DNA of 64,000 nt, from positions 7,336,708 to 7,400,707 of the forward strand of contig JARWKL010000007.1 of assembly GCA_029961685.1 (NCBI GenBank), given 5' to 3'. The notes beneath the pieces were generated by a model, which did not search any database, was not told the DNA's origin, and worked only from the letters and a program-made list of their open reading frames with translations. This DNA is from Aristolochia californica. Lineage: Eukaryota > Streptophyta > Magnoliopsida > Piperales > Aristolochiaceae. The first letter of the stretch is position 1, and each line of letters begins with the position of its first letter. The translations under genes were made by a program, and so were the position numbers. Positions 1 through 14,157 of the stretch are shown piece after piece.

Positions 1-500
1 TGTGCTCCTAGAGGGTTGCTTGGTGATGAAGTCCTATGCCAGCACAGACACTCCAGATCTTTGTTTTTTGCTTGCATTAGCTTCTGTGTTGGCTGCAATT
101 TAATTTCTAGTGGTTGCTGCTATTGGGATTGAGTTATCTAAAGATTGTAGATGTTATTGAAGTTGTTTGCCCTAATTCTGAGCTGTGTGGGGCCCACCTC
201 ATCTGCACAAGCAAATAAATATCTGTGTTGTTTGGTTTTGTGGAACCATTCCAGAACTGTTTCTTGCGTTGATTGAGTATTTTGGGTGATACTATGGCTA
301 ATTATAGTGAAGTTATTACCCCGGATAAATCTTCTACTAGTTCTGAAGGCAAGCATACTATTCAAATTACTGCTAAGAAGTTAAATGGACAGAATTACCT
401 CAGTTGATCCAAATATGTCCAGATGTATCTAAAGGCTAACAGGCCTTTTCAGACAAAGGACTTAAGAGTCACTCAAGTACTTTCTGGGTATTAAGCTGGT
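1..500 (+). mobile_element. Copia retrotransposon fragment (gag start)
   Basis: From an ATG near 294 the plus strand reads a protein resembling the start of Copia gag proteins (UBN2/DUF4219 type). The recognisable core is LNGQNYLSxSKYVQMYLKAN at about 384-440, where an in-frame TGA replaces the usual Trp. The reading decays after about 495. The stretch before the ATG has the look of an LTR end, but no tRNA-Met primer site (TGGTATCAGAGC) follows it and no second LTR is visible. It is a scrap, probably cut off by the window edge on the left. Confidence 0.5.
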
Positions 501-2348
501 GAGAAGTAAAGCTAGAGCTGTATTGACCCTAAAAGAAGTATTCCACTGACCTGCTATAGGAGTACGATTTGTTGGGACTGAAGTCTCCCGAGACGCCTAT
601 GGAAGTGAATCATAGTCTTCTTGAGGAAAATAGTCCAGTGGTCAAGAACATACAAATAGTAAAATGTTCTTAATTCATTTAAGAATTAAGAAAAGAGAGA
701 TGAGAGAGAGAGAGAGAGAGAGAACAGCACTCTTTGAGAGGTCAGGAGTCGACCTCTCTTATCTTAGCTCCTTATATCTCCCAAATTAAATTCATCATCA
801 AGGAAGCTGTTCAAAGATAAAAACTAACTCCAACTAAATTATGTAGCTTCAAGATTTATCCCGTGTATATCAGTTTTCTGTTTTTCTTGAGATTGCATGT
901 AATAAATCAGCCTTATTGTATTTGTTTCAGTATCTTCTTTAGCCAACTGGGACATGTCACACTTTTTGCACCATGGTTAGAACTTAACTTATATCTTAAG
1001 CCTAGAACCTGTTTTTGCTGTTTCCTTAAAATATGCCAGAATGGAAGGCCGATGATTTGCCTCGGCTGTTTAGCATTTAATTAGTCTCGCCCAATATCTC
1101 TTTCAATGTGAAGCTAAAGACTTTTTCTCCTTTTATTGGTTTCTCATCCTTCGTGATAGTGTAGCTGAAAACTCCTCATTCTAGGTTTGTTAGTGTGTCT
1201 TGTCACCTAAAGAGGCAGAGGATCTTTACTCTAACTAAACGTCCAGCTACTCAGAAACTTCAAGCACACTTAAACACTCTTCACAACAGCATTCAAATGA
1301 AAAAGGGAAAAGGAAACGGGCAAATTATATAGAATGGAAGTCTAACACGGAAGGAGACATCCTAAACTCACAACACTAAGGATAATGATGATGAAGACAT
1401 ATACACAAGAAGAATTAACTGCTCGAACTACCCACTACAGGTTTGCAGCATTTCTACCCTATAGGAAAAAAACAACAGTAAGTTTCTGCTCTAAACAACT
1501 ACCGGTATGCAGCATGTCTATCCTAAGACAAAACCAATAATAAGGAATACCGACCAAGGTAAAAAATTAACGTATTCTACGTCTAAAACATCAGAAACTC
1601 GCAAAGAATAAGCAAATAAAATCCACAAATAGAAAACACAGAAAATTCCGGAACCATATAATCTGTTGCCAACCCTCAAACTAAAGCCAGAACCAAGTGG
1701 AAAAGCAGAAATAGAGCACAATTCAGGCCAAACCAACTTGACATTCCACTGAAAGGAAAAATTCAAAAGATACCGACTTACAGGACGGTATGGAACTCTC
1801 GGAGCTCTATTCGACGCAAGTCGAGAAGGCTTCCGTTTTATTACTAAGAGGTGGCGTTGTAAAACGTAGAATAGGCAGGATGGTTGAATCAGGTTGAACC
1901 GGACTTTGTCCCGTGTTCAAGAAAAAATGCAAAAAAACAACGCACTTAAAATATTAAAATAAAATACACAAAAATGTGATAAAGTGTATATATTTGTTTA
2001 TAAGTAAAGAATATAAATCTTATTAATGAATTATATGGTTAAATAAGTTGTTTTAAATAGTAAAAAGCAAAGAACAAAGTTTATGGTCTATTTTAAATGT
2101 ATTGAACTAGATTGTGTCATTCCCAGTTTTTGTTGCTTCTATCAACTAAACTAGGATCATGGGGTCGAGTGTCAAACCTGAAGTAGACCCATTCAGTAAT
2201 CGGCTTAGGTGAATAAATTTGTACCTAATTCATTTACAACTCAAATCGGGTTTGGGTCAAATAAATGGGTCATATTTGGATTAGGTTACTAAGTCAAGTT
2301 ATTAAATTTGTGACTCCTATGTCTCACACAATGACCCAAAGTGAGTAA
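501..2348. other. Intergenic, no supported gene
   Basis: AT-rich spacer. A (GA)n tract lies at 702-722. Open frames here are short and show no recognisable domain. On the minus strand a GTAAGT splice-donor-like site lies near 1785, at the end of a moderately coding-like stretch (about 1785-1850). This could be an untranslated first exon of a gene running left, but I cannot support a gene. Confidence 0.5.
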
Positions 2349-4679
2349 GGGGGGGTTAGTCCAAAATGAACCAGAATGAATTACTTCCACATTATTTAGT
2401 TAATTAGATTAAGCTGTTAGTGTAGAATGAATTTCACTTCTTTTGAATCACATCAGGTAATTGAATCAGCCAAAAATCAAGGAAAGTTGATTAAGACATT
2501 TTTTCTGAATCATTAACATGAAGCGCAGGACCACGAGTTTCTCCCTCCCCCCCCCCCCCCCCCCCCCCCCCCCTGCGAAAAAAGTTCCTCCCTCTCGGCT
2601 TTCCTCCCCCAAATTTTTTTTCTCTTCTCCCTCTCCTCTCCCTCTCGACCTCCGTCGTAGAGCATGGGAGGGTCGCAGAGCCTCCCGACCTCTCTTGTCT
2701 CTCGGCCTCCCTCGCTTCTCCCTCTCGGTGTACCATTGGAGCATCGTCTCTGTCGTCGTTGCCCGCTGGCCCACCGTAGTCTCCGGCATTATTGACGCTG
2801 AGGAAGACGATGCGCGCCATGAGGAAGATGAATTTTAATTTTTCCTAAGTTATGAAAAATTAAGCCAACGTCATAAAAATAATAATCTATATTTTTATTT
2901 ATAAAATAATTATTTTTATTTATTCAATATATTTATTTTATAATTACTGTATTAAATTAGTGATTTAATAGTCATAATTAAAATATTGTTAAAATAAATA
3001 TTTGATAAATTATTTTTGTTTAATTATCCCATCGCTATAATTAATTAAACCAATGGTTTTAAATTTTGTGACAATATATTATTAATTAATAATACATAAA
3101 AATAGACATTATGTTATTGATAAAATAATATATACATATTTATTTATTATATTATTTTTTATTACTGTATTAAATTAGTTTTTTAATGTTAAAATATATC
3201 TTATGTTATTAAAAAATAATTTATTTATTTATTATATTCGCTTATGTTATTTTTTAATTTTATTTATTTATTTTTAATAATTTATTCTAGTCACACGTAA
3301 TTGTTGTATTAATTTATAATAAACTATAATTATTAAGTAATATAATATAGTTTTTCATTAATTAGGATATTAATATATTTTAATACTACTCGTTAAATCA
3401 CTTATAAGTGTAGTAACCATGTTTTTTTTGGTTAATTATCTGTTTAGGTTACTCATTCTCTTGTTTATATCATACTTTTCATTTGGGGGCACTAACACTG
3501 GAATCTGTTTTCTATTGCACTAACACCCAAGGATGAGTTGAAGTTGAATCAATTCACGTAAGTATACTCTGTAAGTGAAATGTATTTCACTTACACTAGG
3601 GGGGGCTTAGTCCACAATGAAGTGGAAATGAAGTGAAAAATTGAATTGAAGTGAGATGAATTGCTTCCACTTCAATTCATGTTTGGGTGTTAGTATAGAC
3701 GAGTTCAAGTGGCTGGAAAACAGATTCCAGTGTTAGTGCTCCCAAATGAAAAATATGATATAAAAAAGAGAATAAGTAACATTTTATAATATACTTAAAT
3801 AGAACATATACCTAAACATATAATTAACAAAAATAAGCGTGATTACTGCACTTATAAGTGATTTAACATGTAGTATTAGAATATATTAATATCTTAATTA
3901 ATGAAAAATTATATTATATTACTTAATGATTATAATTTATTATAAATTAAAACAATAATTATGGTTTAATTAATCATAAAAATTGGATAATTAAACCAAT
4001 TAATGATTATAGTTTATTATAAATTAATATATTAATTACGTGTGACTAGAATAAATTATTTAAAATAAATAAAAAAAGTTAAAAATAACATAAGTGAATA
4101 TAATAAATAAATAAATTATTCTGTAATAACATAAGATATAGTTTAACATTAAAACTCATTATTTTAATAAAAATAAATAAATACATAATAAATAAATAAA
4201 TATATTAATTTATCAATAACATAATATACATTTTAAATATTATTAATTAATAATATATTAACAAAAAATGAAAAAATGATGGTTTAATTAATTGGATAAT
4301 TAAACCAATTATGACGATGTTTAATTTTTCCTAACTTAGGAAAAATTAAATATCGTCTTCGTCTTCCTCTGCGGTGATCTTGGCAACGGCGACGGCAGCG
4401 GGCAATGGCGATGGCGGCGGGGCAACAGCGACGGAGGCGACGCTCCGACGGTGCGCCGAGAGGGAGAAAATAGGGAGGCCGAGAGAGAAGAGAAGCCAGG
4501 AGGCCGAGGGGCTCTGATTCGCAAAATAGGTAAAAAACAACTTTCCCTCGTTTTTGCCTGAGCAAATGAAATGGTGTTATCTCACTTCAATTCAAGTCAT
4601 TCTGGACTAACGCCATAAATGGGATGAACTAAGTAATGCGGGGGGAATTTATTCCACTTCATTGTGGACTAACCCCCCC
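2349..4679. mobile_element. Near-palindromic pair of TIR elements
   Basis: The stretch opens with GGGGGGGTTAGTCCAAAATG at 2349 and closes with the inverse complement of GGGGGGGTTAGTCCACAATG at about 4679. A third copy of this terminus, GGGGGGGCTTAGTCCACAATG, lies inside at about 3597. About 1 kb of the left half (to about 3540) matches the inverse of the right half (from about 3670). Matched pairs include the GC-rich block at 2575-2840 with 4345-4560, the AT-rich block at 3290-3420 with 3836-4040, and the inner block at 3440-3530 with 3670-3780. The simplest reading is two copies of a roughly 1.1-kb terminal-inverted-repeat DNA element, head to head, with the inner end of the left copy diverged. 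No clear target duplication is visible, so the superfamily is not assigned. There is no transposase inside. Confidence 0.75.
2547..2573. repeat. Poly-C tract
   Basis: A run of 27 C inside the left arm of the inverted element. The right arm lacks an equivalent run, so the tract probably expanded after duplication. Its length may be unreliable in assembly. Confidence 0.9.
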
Positions 4680-4751
4680 AGGTAAAATGCACTAAAACCC
4701 GTTAGTGCACTCTGTTAAGTTAGGAGGGAAAGTGAATTCACTCAGAGTCGA

Positions 4752-5974
<1,223 letters not shown>

Positions 5975-6042
5975 TTGGCAAAACAAAATATTCTTAAGAA
6001 TAAATTATTTTTTATTTATTGTCTACTTTTTACGAGTTTTAG

Positions 6043-6890
6043 ATGGCTAGAAGGAGGAAAGGTAAAGACAGTATGGATGAAACTACAACGAGAACATATG
6101 ACACATGGACGTGCGAGGAAGACAGTAAAATGCTTTATTTGCTCATTGAGCAAGTCAATTTGGGTAACAAATTACCCAATGGAATCTGGAAACATGAAGT
6201 TTTCAACGATTGTGTTTGTATGTTTAATTTGGACACAACGAACCAAAAGACAATTGAACAATTGAAAAAATGTATGCGGACTTGGAAACAAATCTATCAG
6301 ATCGTGAGAACATGCCTCAACACTAGCGGCTCTGGGTGGGATCCAACAACCTAGAAAGTCACCCTAAGTAAGACAATGTGGCAATATTAGATAAAGGTTT
6401 ATAAATGTAACATAGAATGTCATGTTTCTTGCATTATTAATCAGGATTTTGAGTATTTTAAGTGATAACTTTTTATGTAGGAGCAAATAGAAGCCGATAA
6501 GTATAGGCGGGAAGGTTGTCCACTATGTGAAAAATTAGCTTTAGTTGTTGGAAATTCTATTGTCATGGGGACAACAAGTCAAACAAGCATTGCGTAAGAA
6601 GACAACCTTCCAAATACTGTAAAAGGGTCAATGATTGAGGACATAGATGAAGATGATGTTATTAGGGAGATCCTAATACTTAACGGTATAGAGTCTCCAA
6701 GTGAGGCTCCTCCGAGAAGCAAAACACCAAAAAATGTTGGGGATAAAATTTCTACTACTCGACGTATGAAGAGATCCAAACTATTAGCTGACAATGCTAA
6801 AATGGTCATTGATGCCATTAACAATATGTCATCAACCCTTTCGAGTATCTTTAGTTCCATACATGCCGATGCACAACTTCCATGATTTGA
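6043..6890 (+). pseudogene. Harbinger ORF1-like Myb/SANT protein, broken
   Basis: The first exon (6043-6354) starts MARRRKGKDS and continues with TYDTWTCEEDSKMLYLLIEQ, typical of the Myb/SANT-like DNA-binding domain (PF12776 type) found in the accessory protein of PIF/Harbinger transposons and their domesticated relatives. It ends at GWDPTT with a stop. An intron-like gap to about 6480 follows, then the frame resumes with EQIEADKYRREGCPLCEKLA at 6481, matching the usual second half of these proteins, with another stop near 6596. The tail runs to 6885 with a basic RRMKRSK stretch. In intact elements this protein partners the transposase at the terminal repeats. Here stops make it a pseudogene. 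Confidence 0.7.
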
Positions 6891-7535
6891 AGTTATCGAG
6901 GCATTACCTAACTTGCCCAGAGAAGTCAAATTTTGTGCCCCAGTTGCTCGACACCGGAGATAAGAAGGATATGTTTGTCAAGATGACCCAAGAGGATCAA
7001 TATGACTGACTGATGGATAACTTCAATGCAATGTAATAGACTTACACAAATGTTGACAGTTTTAACCTATATTTACGAGACACATTTGATTTTGTATGAA
7101 TGACGTTGATTATTGAGTATTTGTGGTAAGCACTGAATGTGTATGTAGTAGGAATGAATGTGTGTAGAAATTTAATGTGTTTTTTGTATGACAAAGTGGT
7201 TGAAAATTATTGTTGTTTGTGTTCAATACGTAGATGTTGAGACTTCTTTAATGGTACAGATTGTCTTAACATGTTCAAACGTATATAATTGAATGTGTTT
7301 GAATCATGTTTTCCTTATTGAATGTCTAGTATTGCAAGTATCCATGGATAATCTACTAGATAGGGAAAAATATGTACTTGTATTGCAGCTTACACAACTG
7401 TACTTGCCCTTACCAATTCATACTTAAATGATCATAATAGGCGAGTACAATGTTCTTATTATATGGGTGGTCCATGATATTTAAATAAAACATTAGAAAG
7501 ATCGCTTATTAAATTTTGAAAAGTGTAGAGGATGA

Positions 7536-8664
7536 ATCAAATAATTTTTCTCAAGTTGGCTGGAATCTTGAAAAATAGAGAACTTTTATTTGATACAAGG
7601 ACAATATCTATAGAAGAACAACTTGCCTATTTTTGTTTAACTGTTGGTCAACAACAATCATACAGTGTCACCTCAGAGATGTTTGAAATATCAAATTGAA
7701 CCAATAGTATATATTTTAATAAGGTGTTAGATGCTATTATCAAACTATAATCTGATTACATCAAGCGACCTTCAAGATATACTCATTCAAATATCTTGAA
7801 CAGTGATATCTATTATCCATAAAGTCGTTTCATGAAAAAATTTCAGTTACTATAAAATATATGTTTGTATTAATGAATTTTTTTTATTATGATTGTATTG
7901 GTGCCATCGATAGTACTCATATTAAAGCACATATCCCGTTTGAACAACAAGCGAGATTCTAGAATAGGAAGAGTTTCCTCTCACAAAACATAATGGCAAC
8001 ATGTACATTTGACATGCAATTCACTTATATAATTGCTGGATGGGAGGGATCAACAGCTGATTCACATGTATTGAAATCAACATTAACCAGACGAGATAAA
8101 CTTTGTGTTCCTGAAGGTGAATGTCACTTCTCTCTATAGTCTATTTAAAATTATTTTTATTTTTATTAGATTATAATAGATATATATCTTATTGTAGACA
8201 AATATTATTTGGTAGATGTTGTATATGCAAATCTTCTAGGGTTTTTGGCTCCCTATCGAGGGACTCGTTATCACTTGCAAGAATTTGGAGATAATACTCC
8301 TTCGGATGAAAGAGAATTATTTAACCAAAAACACTCATCTTTACGGAACACTATCGAGCATACATTTGGGGCTTTAAAAGCCCGTTACAAGATATTAAAA
8401 GATGCTCCTCTTTTTTATTTTGATGTCTAGGTAAAATTTGTGATTGCTTATTGTATATTGCATAATTATATACGCATAGAAAATTACATGGATTTATTTG
8501 AAGATGATTCAAGTGATGATTTTAGTGGAGAACGTTGTGAATATAACAATGCAAATGAAAATGAAGTCAGTGATAGTGGTGATAATTTTGTGGATGATGT
8601 GGACACTCAAAGAAGTACTCAGAGGGAGTCTACAGTACAATTTGCAAGAGCATTGTATTTTTGA
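7536..8664 (+). pseudogene. PIF/Harbinger DDE transposase, broken
   Basis: A helix-turn-helix-like segment (SIEEQLAYFCLTVGQQ) lies at about 7605-7655. Next is CIGAIDSTHIKAHIP around 7895-7940, containing the first catalytic Asp. After an intron-like gap (about 8118-8198), the open stretch at 8209-8430 holds LVDVVYAN (second Asp) and GFLAPYRGTRYHLQEF, then RNTIEHTFGALKARY, containing the Glu. These match the DDE_4 nuclease fold of Harbinger transposases, and all three acidic residues are still readable. Stops are scattered, for example after QARF near 7962 and after FYFDV at 8428. The acidic tail at 8440-8664 is typical of the family. Not functional as it stands. Confidence 0.8.
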
Positions 8665-9225
8665 GATGTATTAGCAATTCAGATGTGGCAAAATTATTGA
8701 CTATTATATTTTAATGCTATTAAATATTTTTTGTGTTGTATTCTGTATGTACAGTTGTAGGTTTTTTATATTAAATAGGTGATTGAGTTATATTTATATC
8801 ATTTTTATTTTTATTATTACAATGTTTACATAGTAAGCTAGGTAATGAATTTAAATAAATATAACTGCGTATATACGTTAGTTTAAGAGTGAGAATTTAA
8901 ACATTTTTAATATAATAATTGCATTAAGTTTTTGGATATTATAAAAGTAAGTATTTGTGTAAATATTTTACTTTTTATAAATTATGTTAATAAATTAATA
9001 TTATTTTGATATTACTAATATATATTAAGTTAATAAATATTTTATAATATCCTTTTTATATAATTATTTCATATTTAGACATTACAAAATTATAATTTGA
9101 TTATAATTTTAATAGTATAAAAGTAAGCATTTATTTAATCAATATATTTATTTATTAACTAATATTAATTTAATTTTTTGAAAGTCAGATATATCAAAAT
9201 ATTTTATTTAATAATTAATCTATCT

Positions 9226-9358
9226 GCACTTTACACCGCACTTTCCATTGTGTATACTAACACAAACAAGTACTTTACACTGTATTTTACATTGTACACA
9301 TTAACACAACAAGTACTTTACACTGCACTTTCCATTGCGCACACTAACACAAATAAGT
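9226..9358. repeat. Tandem repeat, about three 44-bp units
   Basis: Three imperfect copies of a unit beginning ACTTTACACTGCACTTTCC and ending in CACTAACACAAACAAGT. It sits just inside the probable right end of the Harbinger element, where subterminal repeats often lie. Confidence 0.75.
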
Positions 9359-9412
9359 GATTCACTTTCACTTTTACTTTCCCTCTCACTTTCCCCGGTA
9401 CTTACAACCCCC

Positions 9413-10700
9413 CCCCATCACTTTACTATTTTTATTTTTATAAAATTTCAAGAGACCAAAAATATCCATGGAACCCAATCTCTTTCACACTTATTTTTTA
9501 AATTTATGAATTTGAAAAATCATACAAATATTTTTGAAAATTAAGACTTTGAAAAATCATACAAATATTTTTGAAAATTATGAATTTGAAAAATCATAGA
9601 AACCATAAGAACATGAATATTTTAATTAAGAAAATAATAAATATTTAGACAAAAGTAAATCATGGATATGTTTATTTTCCTTACTTTATATAAAAAAACT
9701 ACAAAAGAATTTCAGGGTTTTATCCATCATTTCTATATAAAAAAATGCATGTTTATAATTATGTTCCAACATTATTGTGGTTTTGATTCCTAGGATAGCA
9801 AGTTGTTTGGAATTTTCACTTCTTTTAAATTGTTGAAACTCTAGAAGTTGGTACCTACTTATATGGTTTTTTTAATCTTTTTGTTTTTAAAATTATATAT
9901 TGCCATAATTAACAAAGAGAGACCGAAGCAAAGCCAACAAAGCCTATAACCAATGACTCCAACAAAATTTGAGGTAAAGAAACCCCATATGTCTCTATGC
10001 ACCAATGGTAATGGGTTTCTGATCATGAGGATTTAAAGATAATGCATATATATATATATATATATATATATTTTGAAATAATATGACCGGAGTTAGTGAA
10101 ACACAAGTCCTTGTTTAAAGTGAAACTACCTTCATAAAAGGTAATTTTTTTTACCACTGTAATATTAAAATGAATTGTTTTGACATGATAATTTCACTTC
10201 AAATATATAAAAAATATATTTCCTTATTATTGTCACTAATATAGAAAAAGTATATTTATTTAAGAAGGGAACTAATAGAGAACTACATATTTTTATCTCT
10301 CATTTCATTGCATTTTTAGTTTATTGAAAATCTAATTATTTTTTTACAAATTGCTATTATATGCTTGATGTGCTATCACCCATATAATCATGAAAGGAAG
10401 AAAAGGAGGCTCAACTTACACCCAATCAACAATGGTTAGGCCCAATTTTTTACTTTTTGAAACACATCAAGTTTTATTTTATAAAACCAATACTAGATCG
10501 ATCAATTGAACCGGTACAATTAAGGTCAATTTTCCTTTTTTTATTTCAATTACCCATACTTATTTCAATTTGATCTGACGTTTCTAATTCTTTCGAACGT
10601 TAACCTATTTGGAAAAAAGAAAAAGCTATGACAAGCGTAACAGTGAAATCTCTCTCTCTCATCAATCCATCCAAAATCCAAACGTCACCCCCTCACGTCC
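9413..10700. other. Intergenic region upstream of DPE1
   Basis: AT-rich spacer with an (AT)n run at 10046-10071. No gene is visible. The promoter of DPE1 must lie in its right-hand part. The sequence just before the gene (10640-10830) is C/T-rich, as in plant 5' leaders, but I cannot pick one TATA box with confidence. Confidence 0.5.
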
Positions 10701-10707
10701 GCTGACT

Positions 10708-10767
10708 ATGATCACGTGTCGAGCTCCCCCTCCAATGGCGGATCCTCCCGCAGCTCACTCAACATAA
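10708..10767 (+). promoter_or_regulatory. Possible upstream ORF in the DPE1 leader
   Basis: ATG at 10708 opens a 19-codon frame, with a second in-frame ATG at 10735, that stops at 10765-10767 before the DPE1 start codon at 10834. If the transcript begins upstream of 10708, ribosomes would meet it first, which could lower translation of the main frame. The transcript start is not visible, so this is conditional. Confidence 0.35.
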
Positions 10768-10833
10768 CTCCTCGAAGCGGCAGTATCTCTGCCTCTCAAA
10801 GTCGCAATTTGAGTCCTCCATCCATCTTCTCTG

Positions 10834-13800
10834 ATGGCTCTTTCTCGTTCTTTTGCCTTTCTTTCATCCAATGGCTTCTCGCGTCTGTCCTCGTGCAATT
10901 ACAGCAACAATAGCAAAGTTGATCTCTTTAGCTTGTCTCCTTCGGTTTCGGTGATGATGAAATTGGAAACGAAGAGTGAAGGCGTGTTTGAGCGTCGTGG
11001 ACCTGTTAGTGCTGTGTCAGCTCAGCATGTCGGGGTGGGAGAAGATTTGCCGGAGGATTATGGAGAGTGGTACCCGGAGAAGGATCCTAGTAAGCGGAGG
11101 AGAGCTGGGATTTTGCTACATCCGAGCTCGTTAGCGGGTCCGCATGGCATTGGAGATTTCGGCCTAGGGGCTTTTCAGTTCTTAGATTGGCTTCATGATT
11201 CTGGTTGCTCTGTCTGGCAGGTTTGAATTTTCTGATTGGTGGTATTCTTTGAATTGCGATTTATATAGCTTTCGAAGTGGATGAATGGTTTGTAGTTGTT
11301 TCCAAATTAATGTTTCATTTATTGGGTTCAGTTCAACTAAGTGTAGTTTAGTATTTGTACTTTGTACGCTACTTTAGTATCAGTTATTTGAATCGCTCTT
11401 TGACTGACTTTTACTTCGCATAGCATAAATTTATATATTTTATTGCAATTTTGTTGTGCTGTGAATGGCTTTATCAACTGGTGGCGCTTCAATCAACGTT
11501 GATCACTGAATTATAGTTGTGTGACTATAATTTTTCAATTTCTTTTGGAAATTTGGTAATGACTGGGATCAGTTGTGCAGGTTCTTCCTCTCGTTCCACC
11601 TGGAAGAAAATCCAATGAAGATGGAAGCCCCTATTCGGGACAAGTAATCTCAGTTTCATAAACTGGAAAGTTGAATTGTTCAATATTTGAGACAGTATAT
11701 TCTGTACTTTTCATTTTTGTTTTCTTAAGCTAATTAGGGATTTGTTAGCACTGTACTCAAGGTTTCTGTTGATGATTACTCACAGGATGCCAATTGTGGG
11801 AATACACTTCTGATTTCTCTCGAAGAGCTTGTTAAGGATGGTCTATTGAAGAAAGAAGAGCTTCCACAACCAATGTAAGGATCCCTAGCGGTTTAGGAAC
11901 AGTTGGGTACCAAACCTTGACTTATCGTTTTTGCATTTTTTTTTTTTTGTGTGTTGCCCAGGGATGCAGAAAATGTGAAATTTGACACTGTTGCAAATGT
12001 TAAAGATCCTCTTGTAGCCAAGGTGACTATATCTGTGTATTGTGATCTATAACAGTTCATTGTTCAACTTGCTATAAATGACACTGAAGCAAATGTTAGC
12101 AAATTTCCTCAGTATCAGATTTAAATATCTGCATACCTTCATCTCAGGCCTTTCTTTTACTTTGTTGGTGATTTGCATTTCTCATTTTTGGAACTTCTGA
12201 ATTTTGTTAGAATTTGCCATCTTTGCTCCTGTATTCTGCAAGCCCTTAGGTAGGAAGCAATGAAATCAGCTATGACCATGCATACTCCCATATGCTCTGA
12301 GCAATTTAAACAGAGATTAGCAAGTTGCCGTCCACTCCATATTCCCCTCCCCCCCCACTTTCCCCTTTGACATGTTCTTTTACTCTTACTAATGCAATAC
12401 AGCAAAACATCTAGCTAGATAATTGAAGTTGGGCTCCTTGCTGATCATGAAATCTTCTATGCTTTTAGCTTCAGTAAAGCATGTAATTTTTGAGAAAAAT
12501 TTTACTCATGTGTGCTTGATTTCCCTTTGTTAGGCTGCAAAGAGGCTCTTGGAAAATGGAGGGGAGTTGAAGGAGCAGCTTGAGCTTTTCCGTAAAGATC
12601 CTGAGATTTCAGGTAGGATGTTTTCTAGCTGATATGCTTATGGTAGCGGCTATCTTCATAAGTATAATGCTTAACAAAACTGGAGGGATAAAGACAATTT
12701 CAGGGCCTTTAGCCAAATGTATCTACTAGTTAACATCAAATGTTGCAGGGAAAGAAAACTTGCTTTGACCCTTCTTGTCTTCCCTCTCTAATTGTTATTC
12801 TCCATTTTAGGTTGGCTTGAAGATGCGGCTCTTTTTGCAGCTATTGATAATGAGTTAAATACATTCACTTGGCATGATTGGCCTGAACCATTAAAAAACC
12901 GCCACCTTGCAGCCTTGGAGAAAGTATACCAAACCCACAAGGACTTTGTAAGTGGTTCTTTCGAGAACGGCCTTGTTACTTAAAATAGCTCAAACCTTTC
13001 AACTCAAGAGTCTGATTTATCTATTTTTCTGCAACATACTTTTTTTCAATGCAGATAGATGTTTTTGTTGCCCAGCAGTTTTTGTTCCAAAGGCAGTGGC
13101 AAAAAGTTCGCACCTATGCACAGATGAAAGGCATCAAGATCATGGGGGATATGCCCATCTATGTGGGATATCATAGTGCGGATGTATGGGCAAACAAAAA
13201 AATGTTCTTGCTGGTGAGTAGTTTGCTGCCAGGAAATGGTATAAAATAAGATTGTAATCTCAAGGATTGACTGCATTAAATATTTTTATTTTTCTTATCC
13301 CATGATCAATTCCATCAACCTTGTTTTGGTTCATGATCTGCAACTGATGGGACTATTGGCTCATGTGTTGAACATCTTACCTTATTACATTTGCAGGATA
13401 GGAGTGGTTTTCCTGTTCTAGTTAGCGGTGTTCCTCCTGATGCCTTCAGTGAAACTGGACAACTATGGGACAGGTTACTAAGCTGAGACCTGGTTCTCTT
13501 TATGCCTCAAGACTATATTATGCTATCTTTATGCCGTTTCTTCTCCTTGACAGTCCACTTTATAATTGGAAAGCTATGGAAAAAGATGGGTTTTCTTGGT
13601 GGATACACCGAATCAAACGTGCTCTAAATCTATATGATGAGTTTCGAATTGACCATTTTAGAGGGCTTGCTGGGTTTTGGGCTGTTCCTGCAGGTAGGAT
13701 CATTTAAGCTATGCATTTTGAGCTGCTGCCACTAGTAATAGTGTGATAATCAATTTGATTAATTGTGCAGAGTCTAAGGTTGCAATGGTTGGAAATTGGA

Positions 13801-14110
13801 AGGTGAACATTATAGTTAAAACTTAGTTATATCTTTTTATTTTTATTTTATATACCTTGTTTTTTAGTCCCATTAATCCTTAAAACTTTATTTCCTGGCA
13901 GTAGGCTGGACCAAGAAAAACCTTCTTCGATGCTATTCTCAGGGTTGTTGGCAAGATCAATATTATAGCGGAAGACTTGGTATACTAAGCATATGACAGA
14001 TATGAAATAGTTTCTGACTTTTGTTACTAGTGCTATATTTAAAGTTCTTTATACATGATAACTTTTAGAGCCATCTGCTTCACTCCTCTAGTTATCTTAG
14101 TTCATAAAAA

Positions 14111-14157
<47 letters not shown>

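Noticed and set aside
1518..1766. 82-codon hydrophobic minus-strand frame
   Set aside because: No start context, no family resemblance; likely chance in T-rich sequence.
2466..2838. Overlapping long frames on both strands around the poly-C run
   Set aside because: Pro- or Gly-rich frames produced by low-complexity sequence; no domain, and they fall inside a non-coding inverted element.
9226..9358. Possible CRISPR-like array
   Set aside because: Units are contiguous without spacers and the genome is a plant; it is a simple tandem repeat near a transposon end.
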